A stretch of DNA of 64,000 nucleotides, from the NCBI RefSeq assembly GCF_035917675.1, contig NZ_CP109104.1, forward strand, positions 5,084,001-5,148,000, in the 5' to 3' direction. Of the stretch, positions 17,062 to 25,434 are shown in pieces; within the stretch, counting starts at the first letter, position 1; each line of letters begins with the position of its first letter. The notes under the pieces are model-generated. The model was not told the DNA's origin. It ran no database searches and saw only the letters and a list, made by a program, of their open reading frames with translations. A program made the position numbers and the translations under genes. The DNA is from Streptomyces sp. NBC_01775 (GTDB lineage Bacteria > Actinomycetota > Actinomycetes > Streptomycetales > Streptomycetaceae).

Positions 17062-17162
17062 GGGAGGCGCCAGGGAGGCAGGGAGTTCTCCCTCACAGCC
17101 TCCCTTCACCCTCCCTCGGGGTGTGATCAGCGCGTATGTCGATCACAGGGAGGCAGGGAGGC
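17061..17162. repeat. AGGGAGGC octamer array with palindrome (candidate clt transfer locus)
   Basis: Perfect AGGGAGGC octamers lie at 17061, 17072, 17147 and 17155, with an inverted copy at 17098-17105 and a partial one at 17080. Between them TGTGATC (17122-17128) and GATCACA (17141-17147) form an inverted repeat. The array starts at the last base of the tra coding sequence. In Streptomyces plasmids TraB binds 8-bp repeats (clt/TRS) next to its gene, and the sequence also resembles the G-rich octamers read by FtsK. The role is inferred. Confidence 0.6.
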
Positions 17163-17264
17163 GGGCCCCGACCGGTGCGCTTCTCGTTTCCAGCAGTGCC
17201 CGCACACCCATACGACGCTTCCCTCCCTACCGATCAACCAATCACTGAGAGGACACTCACCCCC

Positions 17265-17468
17265 ATGACTGAGCCGTTCGAGATGGACGACGGGTTGGAC
17301 ATCACCGAGCCGTTCTACGACGACGAGCCCGACGCTTACCGGGACACGCTGCTGGGCGTGCGCGTGCCCGGATGGGACGAGAAGCCATCGGACATCATGC
17401 GACGCGAGATGGACCGCCGAGAGGCCGCCGGCCTCCCGGCGGTGCCCGAGATGCACTGGGAGGACTGA
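17265..17468 (+). CDS. Small acidic protein of unknown function
   Basis: The protein has 67 residues from ATG 17265, with GAGAGGA about 10 bp upstream. The N-terminal half is strongly acidic (Asp/Glu with Phe/Tyr) and the C-terminus is basic (MRREMDRREAAG). It has no known motif. It is the first gene after the octamer array. Confidence 0.6.
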   Translation: MTEPFEMDDGLDITEPFYDDEPDAYRDTLLGVRVPGWDEKPSDIMRREMDRREAAGLPAVPEMHWED

Positions 17469-17526
17469 GCAGCGCGCCCGTTGGTCCCTCCGGCCGCCCG
17501 GAGGACCAACGGCGCATCATGGAGCC

Positions 17527-17718
17527 ATGCAGCCCGCCCCTGTCCTCGTGGATATCTACACCGCCGCCCAGCTCACCGGCATCAAGCCCGGCACCCTCCG
17601 CGTGCGGCTCCACCGCGGCGCCCTCACCCGCCACGGTCACGACCGCCAGGGCCGCGACCTCATCGACTTCAACGAGCTGTGCGAAGCGCCCAACGAGCGG
17701 CCCCAGCAGGCCGCTTGA
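17527..17718 (+). CDS. Small HTH protein (MerR/excisionase-like)
   Basis: The protein has 63 residues. Residues about 9-48 have the helix-turn-helix plus wing pattern (YTAAQLTGIKPGTLRVRLHR, then a charged wing and DLIDFNELCE). Proteins like this act as excisionases or regulators. It sits at the boundary between the transfer and packaging modules. Confidence 0.6.
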   Translation: MQPAPVLVDIYTAAQLTGIKPGTLRVRLHRGALTRHGHDRQGRDLIDFNELCEAPNERPQQAA

Positions 17719-17787
17719 CCGACGCCGTGACCTGCTGTAACACTCCTGGCAGATCGCCATGCCCGAAACCGGGCGATACAGACGCTG

Positions 17788-17813
17788 AAGGCCCCGCCAC
17801 CGTGCGGGGCCTT
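17788..17813 (+). terminator. Terminator ending the transfer module
   Basis: A perfect 10-bp stem (AAGGCCCCGC/GCGGGGCCTT) with a 6-nt loop lies 70 bp after the HTH gene. Confidence 0.7.
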
Positions 17814-17861
17814 CGTCATGCTCGGGCAGCTCCAGCGCCCTCACGCTGTCGAGCGCTCGAC

Positions 17862-17898
17862 GGCCGCCGCCCTGCTTGGTAGGGCCAGGGCGGCGGCC
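17862..17898. other. Strong GC hairpin in the gene-free region before HNH/terminase
   Basis: A 13-bp perfect stem (GGCCGCCGCCCTG, 17862-17874, with 17886-17898) lies in a 268-bp gap without genes. A second inverted pair (about 17911-17920 with 17954-17963) follows. The position just upstream of HNH and terminase is where cos-type phages place their packaging site, so this may be structural DNA and not a simple terminator. Confidence 0.45.
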
Positions 17899-17986
17899 AC
17901 CCCAACGCCGTGCAGGGCGGGACGATCCAGAGAGCAATGGGGTGCTGCTTGGCCCCGCCCTGCGCGGACCAACCCGGAGGACCGTC

Positions 17987-18262
17987 ATGCCCGGCAACCC
18001 GAGGAACGGACGGCCGTACCGCCGCCTCGTCGACGCGCAGCGCCGCCTCGGCCTGCCCTGCTGGATCTGCGGCCACAACATCGGCTACCAGCTCGACGCC
18101 CGACACCCGCTCAGCTTCACCCTCGACCACCTCGTACCCCTCAGCCGCGGCGGCTCGCTGCTCGACCCCGCCAATGCCCGCAGCGCACACCGACGGTGCA
18201 ACAGCGCACGCGGCAACCGCACCACCGCGCAGCCACCCGCACGTGCTTCCCGAAGGTGGTGA
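17987..18262 (+). CDS. HNH endonuclease (packaging-associated)
   Basis: The protein has 91 residues, with GGAGG before ATG 17987. It shows the zinc/HNH layout: CWIC near 25-28, LDHLVPLSRGG near 45-55 with the metal-binding DH, an Asn in the DPANARSAHRRCN segment, and a final Cys. In cos phages of the HK97 type, a small HNH protein encoded next to terminase stimulates terminase cleavage at cos. That gene order is present here, with the P-loop gene in between. Confidence 0.88.
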   Translation: MPGNPRNGRPYRRLVDAQRRLGLPCWICGHNIGYQLDARHPLSFTLDHLVPLSRGGSLLDPANARSAHRRCNSARGNRTTAQPPARASRRW

Positions 18263-18268
18263 CGCATC

Positions 18269-18706
18269 GTGCTGTTCGTTGTCACCGGCCCTCCGGCCGC
18301 AGGCAAGAGCAGTTGGATCGAGGCGCACGCCAAGGCCGAGGACATCGTCATCGACCTGGACCGCATCACCTTCGCCCTCACCGGGCCCGGCGCACCCGCC
18401 TGGTCCCAGCACCCGCTGCACCTGCGCGTCGCACACCGCGCCCGCTACGCAGCCATCGACGAGGCATGCCAGCACCTCGGCAAGCTCGACGTCTACCTGA
18501 TCCACAGCATGCCCACCGCCAAGCACCGAGCGAGGTACAAGCGACTCGACGCACGCATCATCACCGTCGACCCGGGGCGCGACATCGTCATGCAACGCAT
18601 CAAGGCCATGCGCTCACCCGCCATGGAACGGGTCGCCTCCCGCTGGTACAACCAGCGCCGCGCCCAGCCTCGCGCGGCCATGCCCCAGTCCTCCCGCACC
18701 TGGTGA
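18269..18706 (+). CDS. P-loop nucleotide/polynucleotide kinase-like protein
   Basis: The protein has 145 residues from GTG 18269. The N-terminal Walker A GPPAAGKSSW (about 7-16) and a DLDR motif at 29-32 match the AAA_33/zeta-like kinase fold. A LID-like Arg-rich region lies near 115-130. The substrate is unknown; such genes are frequent beside phage terminases, possibly in end repair. It ends before a strong terminator. Confidence 0.7.
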   Translation: MLFVVTGPPAAGKSSWIEAHAKAEDIVIDLDRITFALTGPGAPAWSQHPLHLRVAHRARYAAIDEACQHLGKLDVYLIHSMPTAKHRARYKRLDARIITVDPGRDIVMQRIKAMRSPAMERVASRWYNQRRAQPRAAMPQSSRTW

Positions 18707-18798
18707 CGGGCATCGGCACACACCGTCACCCGCCTGCCCCTCGACGCCGAGGCGATCACGATCAACGAACCGGCCACGCCAGTTTTTGAGGACAGGAC

Positions 18799-18833
18799 CG
18801 GGCGACCCAAACGCCCTTGTCGCCCGATTTTTT
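18799..18833 (+). terminator. Rho-independent terminator with U-tract before the late genes
   Basis: An 8-bp stem (CGGGCGAC/GTCGCCCG) is followed by ATTTTTT. This is the only classic U-tailed terminator noticed in the element. It separates the HNH/kinase genes from the terminase-led late operon, whose promoter should lie in 18834-18935. Confidence 0.8.
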
Positions 18834-18935
18834 ACACGGGGCCTGTACTCGCTGATGCGCCGGTACGGCGTTCTCGTGTCTTAGTGGCCCTGCACTCTCC
18901 GTGATCTGACTCGCTGTGACGACTTGGGGGTGATC

Positions 18936-19202
18936 ATGGCGACGAACGTTGAGGCGACCCGCGCCGAGATCGATCACCTTCGGGTCGGCGACTCCGCCCC
19001 TGGCCTGGCACAACTGGCGCTGACGCTGGCCGCATTGATGGATGAGAAGGGCGGGGCGACAGCGAAGGCGAACGCGGGCCGCGAGCTACGCGCCGTGATC
19101 GAGAGCCTGCGGAAGCTGGCGCCGGTGGAGGAGCAGGACGACGGGGTCGATCAGCTCTCGCAGAAGCGGGAGGCGCGTCGTGTCCGTGCTCGCCGTGCCT
19201 GA
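18936..19202 (+). CDS. Probable terminase small subunit
   Basis: The protein has 88 residues, starting at ATG 18936; an in-frame start at 18924 is possible. It is all-helical with an Ala/Leu-rich centre (PGLAQLALTLAALMDEKGG) and a basic Lys/Arg tail. It overlaps the large terminase gene by 23 bp. Position, size and helical make-up fit a small terminase that recognises packaging DNA; no HTH is clear, so this rests mostly on context. Confidence 0.65.
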   Translation: MATNVEATRAEIDHLRVGDSAPGLAQLALTLAALMDEKGGATAKANAGRELRAVIESLRKLAPVEEQDDGVDQLSQKREARRVRARRA

Positions 19203-20664
19203 GCCGGAAGGTGCGCAGACTCCGCGCCTGTTCACGGCGCCGCAATCCTTCTTGTCCTCGGCCGGGCAGGAGGCCGTCGAGCTGGCGGCGATGGCCGGGC
19301 TGGAGCTGTTCCCGTGGCAGCAGCACGTCTTGGACGTCGGTATGCGGGAGCGGCCTGACGGGAACTGGTCGGCGTTCGAGGTCGCGGTGAACGTGCCGAG
19401 GCAGAACGGCAAGGGCGGCATCATCGAGGCCCGTGAGTTGGCCGGCCTGTTTCTGCTGGGCGAGCGGTTGATCATTCACAGTGCGCACGAGTTCAAGACG
19501 TCGCGGGTCGCGTTCCAGCGTGTGCAGTCTCTCATCCTTGGGTGCCCTGACCTGCGCAAACGCGTGAAGCGTGTTCTCAACAACACCACGGAGACGTCGA
19601 TCACGCTGGTGACGGGGCAGGCGCTCCAGTTCATCGCCCGCTCAGGCGGCTCAGGCCGAGGCTGGACTGGTGACTGCAACATCCTCGACGAGGCGATGAT
19701 CCTCGGCGACGACGCGATGGGCGCGCTGATGCCGACCATGTCGGCGGTGGAGAACCCGCAGATCTGGTACCTCGGGTCGGCGGGGATCGGCTCTCCGTCG
19801 GTGCAACTGGCCCGGTTGCGGCAACGCTGTCAGGGGGCTGTGGAGTCCGGGGAGCCGGACCCGTCGATGGCGTACTTCGAGTGGTCGGTCGACCCGCACG
19901 CGGACGAGTGTGCCCCCGACTGCACGGACCACGATGACGCCGATGACCCGGCGGCCTGGGCAAGGGCGAACCCGTCGCTGGGCTACCTGATCACGCCGGA
20001 GTTCGTGCGCAACGAGCGTGCGTCGTTGGGCAACGGCGGCATCTTCGAGCGTGAGCGCCTCGGTGTGGGCGACTACCCCTCGGATACGGCGGACACCTGG
20101 CAGGTCATCGGAGAGGACGCGTGGCGGCCCCTTGGGGCTGCTGAGAGCGAGCCGAGCGAGCCTGTGTGCTTCGCCATCGACGCGACCCCCGAGCGCAGTC
20201 ACGCGGCTATTTGCGTGGCCGGGGAGTGGCGGGGTGGTACGCACGTCGAGGTGGTCGAGCACCGGCCCGGCCTGGGCTGGGTGGTGGAGCGGGCGGCTGA
20301 GCTGCACGAGCGGCACCGCCCGCGCTGCTGGGTGGTGGACGCCGGTGGTCCGGCAGGCTCGCTGATAGCGGAGCTTGCCGAGCGCCTCGGGGTGGAGATC
20401 GTGCAGCCGAAGGTGCGTGAGATCGCGGCAGCGTGCGGCCAGTTCTATGACGCGGTGGCCGAGCAGACCATCAGCCACCTCGACCAGGCGCCGCTCGCCG
20501 CCGCGCTGGCGGGTGCGCAGAAGCGACCGCTGGGTGACGCGTGGGCGTGGGCCCGGCGCCTGGTGTCCGTGGACATCTCCCCGCTGGTGGGCGTGACGCT
20601 CGCGAAGTGGGGCCTGGGCGCCGAGGTCGAAGAGGCCGGCGACATTCTCGACAGCGTGTGGTGA
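19180..20664 (+). CDS. Terminase large subunit
   Basis: This 494-residue packaging motor and nuclease has an ATPase domain with Walker A-type PRQNGKGG at 73-80 and Walker B ILDEA at 168-172. The RNase H-like nuclease domain has acidic residues at D334 (FAIDATPERS) and D387 (WVVDAGG). The DHDDADDPAAWARANP segment near 250-265 is characteristic of the phage terminase_1 family. It starts at GTG inside the preceding gene. It drives DNA into proheads through the portal encoded next. Confidence 0.93.
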   Translation: MSVLAVPEPEGAQTPRLFTAPQSFLSSAGQEAVELAAMAGLELFPWQQHVLDVGMRERPDGNWSAFEVAVNVPRQNGKGGIIEARELAGLFLLGERLIIHSAHEFKTSRVAFQRVQSLILGCPDLRKRVKRVLNNTTETSITLVTGQALQFIARSGGSGRGWTGDCNILDEAMILGDDAMGALMPTMSAVENPQIWYLGSAGIGSPSVQLARLRQRCQGAVESGEPDPSMAYFEWSVDPHADECAPDCTDHDDADDPAAWARANPSLGYLITPEFVRNERASLGNGGIFERERLGVGDYPSDTADTWQVIGEDAWRPLGAAESEPSEPVCFAIDATPERSHAAICVAGEWRGGTHVEVVEHRPGLGWVVERAAELHERHRPRCWVVDAGGPAGSLIAELAERLGVEIVQPKVREIAAACGQFYDAVAEQTISHLDQAPLAAALAGAQKRPLGDAWAWARRLVSVDISPLVGVTLAKWGLGAEVEEAGDILDSVW

Positions 20665-20675
20665 GGGGTGACCTG

Positions 20676-21815
20676 GTGAAGTGGTGGCCGTTTCGCCGCA
20701 AGGAACAGCGTTCGATCACGTATCAGGATGTGTGGGGCTCGGGCGGCGACACGGTTGTGCTGACGGGCGGCGGGCAGGAGCGGGCGCTGCGGCTGGCCCC
20801 GGTGTACGCGGCGACGCGGCTGCTGTCGGACTCGGTCGCCTCGATGCCGCTGAAGTCCTACCAGAACACGGCCGGGCAGCTGCGCCCGATCACGTCCCCG
20901 CAGGTCTTCCTGCGCCCCTCTGCGACGGGCACGCGGTATGACTGGCTGCACCGGTGCATGACGTCGCTGACGCTGCGCGGCAACGCCTACGGGCTGGTCG
21001 TGGGCTGGGACGCGGCGGGCTGGCCGGATCAGGTCGAGTGGCTGCACCCGGACGACGTCCACATCGAGGACAACCTCGCGCCCGTGCCGGTCTGGTACTT
21101 CAAGGGCCGGCGCCTGGAGCCGGGGCAGCTCTTCCACATCCCGGCCTACACGCTGCCGGGGCAGATCCTGGGGCTGTCGCCGATCGCGTACTTCGCGACG
21201 ACGACGGACACGGGCCTGCTGGCCCAGCAGTTCGGGCGGGACTGGTTCGCCAACGGCTCGACTCCGGCGGCCGTCCTGGAGACGGACAAGGCCGTCGAGC
21301 GGGACGCGGCGTCTGTGCTCAAGGCCCGGTTCAAGGAGGCCGCGAGCGGGCGCGACGTGGCGGTGCTGGGGCTGGGCGTGAAGTACCGGCCGATCTCCGT
21401 ACCAGCGAATGAGTCGCAGTTCCTGGAGACCATCAAGGCGTCGGCGAACCAGATCGCCGCGGTCTACGGAGTACCGCCGGAGAAGATCGGCGGCGAGACC
21501 GGCGGATCGCTGACCTACGCCACGGTCGAGCAGAACAGCATCGACCTGCTCACCTGGACGCTGCGCCCGTGGCTGGCCCGCCTGGAGGAGGCCCTGAGCT
21601 TGCTGCGGCCCCCGGTCGAGGAGGTGCGGTTCAATGCCGACGCGATGCTGCGCACCGACACCCTCACCCGCTACCAGACCCACCGCATCGCCCGCATCAT
21701 CGGCCTGAACAACATCGACGAGCTGCGGCAGATGGAAGACCTGGAGCCCCTGCCCAATGGGGCGGGCACCGACTACGCGCCGCTACTCAAGGCGCCCCGC
21801 GACGAAAGCGAGTAG
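20676..21815 (+). CDS. Portal protein (HK97 gp3-like family)
   Basis: The protein has 379 residues from GTG 20676, which has GAGGGG at good spacing; GTG 20661 overlapping the terminase stop is the alternative. Family hallmarks are YAATRLLSDSVASMPLK near 45-61, the SLTLRGNAYGLV segment near 98-109, and YGVPPEKIGG near 267-276. It would form the dodecameric ring at the capsid vertex. It lies between terminase and protease as in HK97-type phages. Confidence 0.9.
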   Translation: MKWWPFRRKEQRSITYQDVWGSGGDTVVLTGGGQERALRLAPVYAATRLLSDSVASMPLKSYQNTAGQLRPITSPQVFLRPSATGTRYDWLHRCMTSLTLRGNAYGLVVGWDAAGWPDQVEWLHPDDVHIEDNLAPVPVWYFKGRRLEPGQLFHIPAYTLPGQILGLSPIAYFATTTDTGLLAQQFGRDWFANGSTPAAVLETDKAVERDAASVLKARFKEAASGRDVAVLGLGVKYRPISVPANESQFLETIKASANQIAAVYGVPPEKIGGETGGSLTYATVEQNSIDLLTWTLRPWLARLEEALSLLRPPVEEVRFNADAMLRTDTLTRYQTHRIARIIGLNNIDELRQMEDLEPLPNGAGTDYAPLLKAPRDESE

Positions 21816-21817
21816 AC

Positions 21818-22564
21818 GTGAACGGTGAGAGTGAGCGCCGGTTCACCCGCGGCCTCGTGGAGGTCCGGGCGGCCGGCGAGAGTGTGCGGACGATCGGCGG
21901 GTACGCGGCGAAGTTCAACACCCTGTCCCGGAACCTGGGCGGCTTCGTAGAGCGCATCGACCCGGGGTTCTTCGCCAAGTCCGAAGGGGACGGCTGGCCG
22001 GAGGCGATGGCCCGCTACAACCACGACGACAACATGCTGCTGGGCACCACCGGGGCGGGCACGCTGCGGCTGGCCACGGACGGCACCGGCCTGGACTACA
22101 GCGTGGATGTACCGGCCGCGCGGGGGGACGTGTACGAGCTGGTCCAGCGCGGCGACGTCCAGCGCTCCAGCTTCGCGTTCTACACCTTTGAGGACGACTG
22201 GGCGATGACCGAGCAGGGGTTCCCGGTACGCACGCTGCTGTCCGGGCAGCTGGTGGACGTGGCCCCGGTCAACACCCCCGCCTACCTGGACACCTCCAGC
22301 GGGTTGCGGTCGCTGGCCGAGCGCGCCGGCGCGGAACTGGCCGAGGTCCGCTCGGCCGCCGAGGCCGGGCACTTGGAGAAGTTCGTCGAGCAGCCGAAGA
22401 ACCCCGTCGTCGTCGACGTGCACATGGACGCGAGCGTCGTGGGCCGCGAGGTCCAGCGCACGCTCATGGCCCTTAAGACTTCGCCGCGCGGGCAGGGCGA
22501 CACCCACCCGCGGCTGGCGATCCGGCAGCGGCGCGCCGCGTTGATGCAGCGCCGCACCTTCTGA
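21818..22564 (+). CDS. HK97-type prohead maturation protease
   Basis: The protein has 248 residues from GTG 21818. An N-terminal beta-rich domain begins with VRTIGGYAAKFN. The catalytic His is in ARYNHDD (about 67-70) and the Ser in VQRSSFAFYTF (about 114). The C-terminal 60 residues are a helical tail likely removed on maturation. It would cleave the scaffold region of the adjacent capsid protein. Confidence 0.9.
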   Translation: MNGESERRFTRGLVEVRAAGESVRTIGGYAAKFNTLSRNLGGFVERIDPGFFAKSEGDGWPEAMARYNHDDNMLLGTTGAGTLRLATDGTGLDYSVDVPAARGDVYELVQRGDVQRSSFAFYTFEDDWAMTEQGFPVRTLLSGQLVDVAPVNTPAYLDTSSGLRSLAERAGAELAEVRSAAEAGHLEKFVEQPKNPVVVDVHMDASVVGREVQRTLMALKTSPRGQGDTHPRLAIRQRRAALMQRRTF

Positions 22565-22648
22565 GGCAGGGCGACACCCACCTCACCCACCCATCCCTGA
22601 CACCCCGGCGCCGCCGTGGGTGTCGTCGTCATGCCCAGGAGGACACGC

Positions 22649-23875
22649 ATGTCCAGCCACATCAAGGCGCTCCAGGAGCGGCGCGCCAACATCTGGGAGC
22701 AGGCCAAGGCCCTGCTCGACGCAGCCGAGGCACGCGGTGAGGATCTGACCGCCGAGGAAGAGGCGACCTATCAGACCCTGAACACGGACCTCGACAACAT
22801 CGACGCCCGCGCCAAGCAACTCGTCGAGGCCGAGGCGCGCAACAAGGACGCCCTCGCCGCGTTCGAGACACTGCTCGCCAAGCCGGAGACCGTCACCCGC
22901 ACCGCCCCCGAGGCGACCGGGCGCGACAGCGAGGTCCGGCGCTGGGCGCGAGGGGAGGCGCGCGACTTCACCCTGGAGAAGCCGCAGAACGTCAACTTCC
23001 GCGACCTGGTCAAGGGCACCGCCACAGCGGGCGGCAACACCGTGCCGACCACGTTCTACGGGCAGCTGATGGCGCACCTGATCGAGGTGTCCGGCGTGAT
23101 GATGGCCGGCCCTACGGTGCTGAACACCACCTCGGGCGAGACCATCGACGTGCCCGTCACGACCGCGCATTCCTCGGCGGCGCTGACGGCCGAGGGCGTT
23201 GCGCTGACGGAGTCGGACCCGGCGTTCGCCAAGCGCTCCCTGAGCGCCTACAAGTACGGGGTCCTGCTCCAGGCGTCGAGTGAGCTGCTGACTGACACCG
23301 GGGTGGACCTGGAGGGCTACCTATCCATGCAGGCCGGGCGGGCGCTGGGCAACGCGTTCGGCGCGCACGCCATCACCGGGTCCGGCACCAACCAGCCCAC
23401 GGGCATCGTCACCTCCGCCTCGACCGGCAAGACCGGCGGCACCGGAGTGACGGGCGCGTTCACCGCAGACGACCTGATCGACCTGTTCTACAGCGTGATC
23501 GCCCCGTACCGGAACAGCACCTCGTGCGGGTGGCTGATGCGGGACGCGTCGCTGGGCGCCGCGCGCAAGCTGAAGGACTCCCAGGGCCAGTACCTGTGGC
23601 AGCCCTCCATCCAGCTCGGCGTGCCGGACATGCTGCTGGGCAAGCCGGTGTACACCGACCCGTACATGGCGGCCATCGCTACGAGCGCGAAGTCCGTGGC
23701 GTTCGGCGACTTCTCGCAGTACTTCGTGCGCATGGCGGGCGGGGTGCGCTTCGAGCGCTCGGACGACTACGCGTTCAACACCGACCTGACCACCTACCGG
23801 GCGATCATCCGCGCGGACGGTCTGACCGTCGACCAGACCGGCGCGATCAAGGTGTTCGCCGGCGGCGCAAGCTGA
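22649..23875 (+). CDS. Major capsid protein (HK97 fold)
   Basis: The protein has 408 residues, with AGGAGG before ATG 22649. The first 100 or so residues are a charged coiled coil acting as scaffold (delta) domain, expected to be cleaved by the neighbouring protease. The rest carries HK97-family features: NTVPTTFYGQL near 130, AEGVALTESDPAF near 183, and ITGSGTNQPTGI near 242, ending in a beta-rich domain. A hairpin lies in the 84-bp gap upstream (GACACCCAC with GTGGGTGTC) and may tune expression. Confidence 0.93.
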   Translation: MSSHIKALQERRANIWEQAKALLDAAEARGEDLTAEEEATYQTLNTDLDNIDARAKQLVEAEARNKDALAAFETLLAKPETVTRTAPEATGRDSEVRRWARGEARDFTLEKPQNVNFRDLVKGTATAGGNTVPTTFYGQLMAHLIEVSGVMMAGPTVLNTTSGETIDVPVTTAHSSAALTAEGVALTESDPAFAKRSLSAYKYGVLLQASSELLTDTGVDLEGYLSMQAGRALGNAFGAHAITGSGTNQPTGIVTSASTGKTGGTGVTGAFTADDLIDLFYSVIAPYRNSTSCGWLMRDASLGAARKLKDSQGQYLWQPSIQLGVPDMLLGKPVYTDPYMAAIATSAKSVAFGDFSQYFVRMAGGVRFERSDDYAFNTDLTTYRAIIRADGLTVDQTGAIKVFAGGAS

Positions 23876-23932
23876 CCCGAGGGCGGGGGCCATCCGTGGC
23901 CCCCGCCTCCCTGCTGACGAGAGGAGGAACCC

Positions 23933-24151
23933 ATGCGCGTGCGTATGCGCGCCGAGCTGTCCGGCACCCGCGACGGGCTGCCCTGGCCACAGAAGGGGCA
24001 GACCGTGGAGCTACCGGACGAGGAGGCCGCGCACCTTGTGGCCGCCGGTCTCGCCGAGAGCGAGAGCGGCCCCGAGGTCGAAGAGGCCACCGCCCCGGCG
24101 CCGGAGACGTCGACCCCGGCGCGCCGCAGCTCCCGGGTCAAGAGCAAGTAG
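23933..24151 (+). CDS. Small basic-tailed virion-region protein
   Basis: The protein has 72 residues after GAGAGGAGG. A short N-terminal beta-rich domain contains PDEEAAHLVAAGLAE, and the tail is acidic and then basic. Its plan resembles the product of the gene at 25209. Such small proteins commonly sit between capsid and connector genes; the function is unproven. Confidence 0.65.
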   Translation: MRVRMRAELSGTRDGLPWPQKGQTVELPDEEAAHLVAAGLAESESGPEVEEATAPAPETSTPARRSSRVKSK

Positions 24152-24163
24152 AGGCGGTATGCC

Positions 24164-24709
24164 GTGGCGTTGCTGACGCTGGCCGAGGCCAAGGCCCAGC
24201 TCGACATCGAGACGAGCACGCACGATGACGAGTTGCAGGCGTATGTCGATGCGCTCACCTCGGTCATCGAGCACTACACGGGGCCCGTCGAGGAGCGGCA
24301 GGTGACCGAGACCATCGAGGGCCGCGGGGGCACCATGTGCCTGTCCCAGGTCCCGGCCATCGCGCTCCTGTCTATCACCCCAGCGCTGACTGACGGCGAC
24401 CCCGTCGACCTGGCGGCGGTGGTGCTGGACTCGGCGGTGGGCGTGGTGCGGCACCGGAGCGGCAGCTTCGCCGGGACGGTGTGGGTGGTCACCTACACCG
24501 CCGGGCGCGGCACCGTGCCAGCCACCGTCAACCTGGCCGCGCGGATCCTGCTGCAACACCTGTGGCGTACCCAGAACGGTGCGGCCCGGGGCGTCGGCAC
24601 CGCGGACGACTTCAGCGTGACCGAGCCGATCCCGGGCTTCGGGTACGCGGTGCCCAACCGTGTGCTCCAGCTCCTCGAGCCGTTCAAGCTGCCGCCGGGG
24701 GTGGCGTGA
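24164..24709 (+). CDS. Head-tail connector (gp6-like adaptor)
   Basis: The protein has 181 residues from GTG 24164. The start (LLTLAEAKAQLDIETSTHDD) is the typical N-terminal helix of phage gp6-like DNA-packaging adaptors, and the middle is beta-rich. It lies directly after the capsid gene and overlaps the next connector gene by one base (TGATG). It likely joins the portal to the tail. Confidence 0.8.
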   Translation: MALLTLAEAKAQLDIETSTHDDELQAYVDALTSVIEHYTGPVEERQVTETIEGRGGTMCLSQVPAIALLSITPALTDGDPVDLAAVVLDSAVGVVRHRSGSFAGTVWVVTYTAGRGTVPATVNLAARILLQHLWRTQNGAARGVGTADDFSVTEPIPGFGYAVPNRVLQLLEPFKLPPGVA

Positions 24710-25176
24710 TGGCCACATCCCGCGCGGGTGCGGCGATCGACGCGCTGTTGTCCATCACGCGGGCAGCGCCCGCCCTGGCCGACGTGGCGGTGGTCGATGG
24801 GCCGCCCGTGACGAACGTGTCGAACCGGCGGCGCCTGTACGTCGGTTGGTCGCCCGGAGCCGATCAGGCCGTCGACATCGTGCAGGACTTCGCGACGGCG
24901 GGCGCCCGCAGGCGTGACGAGGATTTCTCGATCGCCTGCTACGTCGAGGTGCGCGGCGGGGAGAAGGACATGGCCCTGCGGCGCGCCGAGGTGTTCGCGC
25001 TGCTGGCGGCCGTCGAGGACGTGCTGCGTGCCACCGATGCGGCGCCCGAGGCACCGACCCTGGGCGGCGTCGTGCTGTGGGCGCACCTGACCGCCGGGGC
25101 CCTGATGCAGGAGCAGAGCAGCGACGGCGCCCTGGCAGGAATCCCCTTCACCGTCTCGTGCCGCGCCCGCCTGTGA
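24709..25176 (+). CDS. Probable tail terminator / neck protein
   Basis: The protein has 155 residues from ATG 24709, overlapping the connector stop. An N-terminal helix (AGAAIDALLSITRAAPAL) precedes a beta-rich body with DFSIACYVEVRGGEKDMALR near 72-91, as in tail-completion proteins. The assignment rests on order: connector, this gene, then tail tube. Confidence 0.65.
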   Translation: MATSRAGAAIDALLSITRAAPALADVAVVDGPPVTNVSNRRRLYVGWSPGADQAVDIVQDFATAGARRRDEDFSIACYVEVRGGEKDMALRRAEVFALLAAVEDVLRATDAAPEAPTLGGVVLWAHLTAGALMQEQSSDGALAGIPFTVSCRARL

Positions 25177-25208
25177 ACCACCCCTTCGACCTGTACGAGG
25201 AGAGAGTC

Positions 25209-25433
25209 ATGGCGCGTGTGCGCTTCATCGGCCCGGAGCCGGTGACCGTCCCCGAGCTGGGCGGGCGCGAGCTGTCGCCCGACGAGATCACCGAGGTACC
25301 CGACGCCCGGTACGAGGGCTACGTGTGCCAGCCCGGAACGTGGGAGCCGGTGGAGGAGCCGCGCGAGCCAGAGCCCGCCGCGGCGCCGGCCGCTGTCAAG
25401 AAGACCGCGGCCAAGCCGCGCAGGGAGGATTGA
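25209..25433 (+). CDS. Small neck-region protein
   Basis: The protein has 74 residues, with GAGGAGAGA before ATG 25209. A short beta-rich N-terminal domain of the form RFIGPEPVTVPELGGRELSP is followed by a Glu/Pro and Lys-rich tail. It may be a tail-tube accessory; the function is unknown. Confidence 0.6.
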   Translation: MARVRFIGPEPVTVPELGGRELSPDEITEVPDARYEGYVCQPGTWEPVEEPREPEPAAAPAAVKKTAAKPRRED

Positions 25434-25434
25434 G

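Noticed and set aside
17719-17790. tRNA-like fold
   Set aside because: Short stems can be drawn near 17750-17776 but there is no T-arm consensus or acceptor pairing.
24481-24708. Longer start for the tail-terminator gene
   Set aside because: The in-frame extension overlaps the connector gene in another frame; ATG 24709 overlapping the connector stop is the economical start.
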